Below are positions 5,953 to 7,216 of a DNA stretch of 7,216 bases, one piece after another (position 1 is the first letter of the stretch; each line of letters opens with the position of its first letter). Source of the DNA: Clostridia bacterium (GTDB taxonomy: Bacteria > Bacillota > Clostridia > UBA1381); NCBI GenBank assembly GCA_017380475.1, contig JAFODX010000026.1, positions 1 to 7,216 on the forward strand, read 5' to 3'. The position numbers were made by a program, and so were the translations under genes. The notes below the pieces were generated by a model. That model searched no databases. It saw nothing but the letters and a program-made list of their open reading frames with translations, and was not told the DNA's origin.

Positions 5953-5962
5953 ATCCTCCTTA
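5953..5962 (-). promoter_or_regulatory. trkH ribosome binding site overlapping the trkA stop
   Basis: On the minus strand the trkA stop TAA (5962-5960) is the first part of TAAGGAGGAT, a near-perfect ribosome binding site whose core ends 6-7 nt before the trkH ATG. A ribosome terminating on trkA would stand on the trkH initiation site, which favours translational coupling and balanced synthesis of the regulatory and pore subunits. Confidence 0.8.
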
Positions 5963-7216
5963 GTCGAGAATATCGGTTATGTCATTAACGCCTGTTGCGG
6001 TAGTGACAATAACAACTGTATCGTCAGGCAGCATCATATCGCTGCCTCGGGGGATTAGTATCTTACCGTTACGGTGTATGCAGGCAACGAGTGTATTTTT
6101 GCTTATATTGAGTGAATAAAGTGGCTTATTGGCTATTGGCGAATTCTCGTTTATGCGGAATTCAAGTGCCTCTGCTTTGCCGTTTAATATACGGTGCATT
6201 GTTTCGATATTACTGCTTCCCATGGAATTGCCCATAGAACGGACAAACTGAACAATATTTTCTGCTGTAATATTTTTCGGGCAGATTGTTGTTCCGAGAT
6301 CAAGCTTATTTATAACATCATCGTATGCAATACGGTTTATTTTAGTTATCAGCTTTCCGTCTGTAACTGTTCTTGCGAACATAGAAAGCAGAATATTTTC
6401 CTCATCAATGTTAGTGAGTGAAACAAATGAGGATGTGTTCTCGATACCTTCTTCAAGCAACTGTCTGTTATCCGTACCGTCGGCATTTATTATGGTTGCT
6501 TTGGGTAAAATTTCGCATAGCACACCGCAACGTTTCTCGTCACGCTCAAGAATTTTTACATCAATTCCCGACTCGTTGAGAAGCTGGGCGAGATATACTG
6601 CTGTTTCTCCGCCACCAACAATGATGGTGTTTTTGACCTTGCCGAGCTTTATTCCGGCTTTTTTAAAGAATTTGCTTTCTGTTTTAAGCGGTACAAGCAC
6701 GCTTATATAGTCACCGCCAAGCAGTGTGAAATCACCGTGTGGGATATAGGTTCCGCTTTCACGTTCAACACCGCAAACCAGGACATCGCAATCGAGTTTT
6801 CCGACAATGTCTGCAACCTTCATATTATCGAGTTCAGAATCTTCGGGGATTCTGAATTTGAGAATTTCCACTCTGCCCTTGGCAAATGTATCAATGCTGA
6901 TTGCAGCAGGGAAACGCAGATTTCTTGCTATTACTGCAGCTGCAGCACGTTCAGGGTTAATAACCATAGCAAGTCCGAGGTCTTCCTTGAAAAGATGTAT
7001 CTCTTTTCCGTACTCGGGGTTTCTTACTCGTGCTATTGTCTGACAGTTACCTGACTTACGTGCAATAAGGCAGGTAAGAAGGTTTATTTCATCAGATGCT
7101 GTTACAGTTATAAGAATATCAGCATCCTTGATACCTGCATCGGTGAGAGTGTCAACACTTGCACCGTTTCCGACTACGCCCATTACATCAAACTGATTCA
7201 CGAGTGCATTTATTGC
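5960..7216 (-). CDS. trkA: Trk potassium uptake NAD-binding regulatory protein (N-terminus beyond window)
   Basis: TrkA is the cytoplasmic regulatory subunit that binds NAD(H) or other nucleotides and gates TrkH. 418 residues are visible; residue numbers here count from the window edge. The reading frame is open to base 7216, and the GTG at 7201-7199 is an internal valine codon ('ALVNQFDVMGVVGNGAS'), not a start. Roughly the first 40 residues, including the first GxGxxG, are missing. What remains is the rest of the first Rossmann domain ('DADILITVTASDEINLLTCLIAR'), a first TrkA-C domain, a second Rossmann domain beginning 'NTIIVGGGETAVYLAQLL' (from about residue 195) with D/E at the strand-2 end ('ILERDEKRC'), and a second TrkA-C domain ending 'VVIVTTATGVNDITDILD'. 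This two-domain layout is TrkA, not single-domain KtrA. trkH follows after 12 nt. The promoter is outside the window. Confidence 0.95.
   Translation of the reverse strand, partial: AINALVNQFDVMGVVGNGASVDTLTDAGIKDADILITVTASDEINLLTCLIARKSGNCQTIARVRNPEYGKEIHLFKEDLGLAMVINPERAAAAVIARNLRFPAAISIDTFAKGRVEILKFRIPEDSELDNMKVADIVGKLDCDVLVCGVERESGTYIPHGDFTLLGGDYISVLVPLKTESKFFKKAGIKLGKVKNTIIVGGGETAVYLAQLLNESGIDVKILERDEKRCGVLCEILPKATIINADGTDNRQLLEEGIENTSSFVSLTNIDEENILLSMFARTVTDGKLITKINRIAYDDVINKLDLGTTICPKNITAENIVQFVRSMGNSMGSSNIETMHRILNGKAEALEFRINENSPIANKPLYSLNISKNTLVACIHRNGKILIPRGSDMMLPDDTVVIVTTATGVNDITDILD

Noticed and set aside
6194..7054. Plus-strand open frames of 75-105 codons opposite trkA.
   Set aside because: They are shadows of the well-conserved trkA frame, with no ribosome binding sites and low-complexity or cysteine-rich implausible products.
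7199..7201. GTG as the start of trkA.
   Set aside because: The frame stays open to the window edge and aligns with the middle of the first Rossmann domain ('DVMGVVGNGAS'). The GTG has no ribosome binding site in the visible 15 bases upstream, so the gene continues outside the window.

Overview
The window looks like chromosomal housekeeping sequence from a Gram-positive anaerobe of the class Clostridia (Bacillota), possibly the Ruminococcaceae/Oscillospiraceae. This rests on AT-leaning base composition, strong AAGGAGG-type ribosome binding sites, sigma-A-type promoters, short T-rich intrinsic terminators, and the protein types: a long human-like PurB, a divergent PurA that matches what I recall of clostridial PurA proteins, a four-cysteine small protein and a two-domain TrkA. 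The genus cannot be fixed from sequence reading alone. I see no mobile element, CRISPR array, rRNA or tRNA.

Layout. (1) Positions 1-1311, plus strand: the end of a ROK-family sugar kinase followed 17 nt later by nagA. This looks like an amino-sugar catabolic operon that enters from the left. (2) Positions 1308-1526, minus strand: a 72-residue four-cysteine protein of unknown function. Its stop codon overlaps that of nagA within the palindrome TTAA. (3) Positions 1527-1737: a divergent control region with one promoter for the small gene and one for purB, plus a structured purB leader. (4) Positions 1738-4469, plus strand: purB and purA, 23 nt apart. PurA condenses IMP with aspartate and PurB releases AMP, so the pair forms the AMP branch of purine synthesis. 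PurB also acts earlier in the IMP pathway. (5) Positions 4471-4508: a bidirectional terminator filling the gap between purA and the converging potassium genes. (6) Positions 4508-7216, minus strand: a trkA-trkH operon for potassium uptake. trkA is upstream and runs off the right edge, and trkH follows after 12 nt.

The most unusual feature is the nagA/small-gene junction. It has no intergenic space, yet a good intrinsic terminator for each transcript lies inside the coding sequence of the opposite gene: 1397-1430 for nagA and 1206-1227 for the small gene. The two mRNAs would therefore share roughly 200 nt of complementary 3' sequence. The second feature of note is the purB leader: an 18-nt inverted repeat at the predicted transcription start, followed by a nested stem that ends against the ribosome binding site. 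I found no clearly new multi-gene system; the novelty here is in transcript architecture and enzyme variants.
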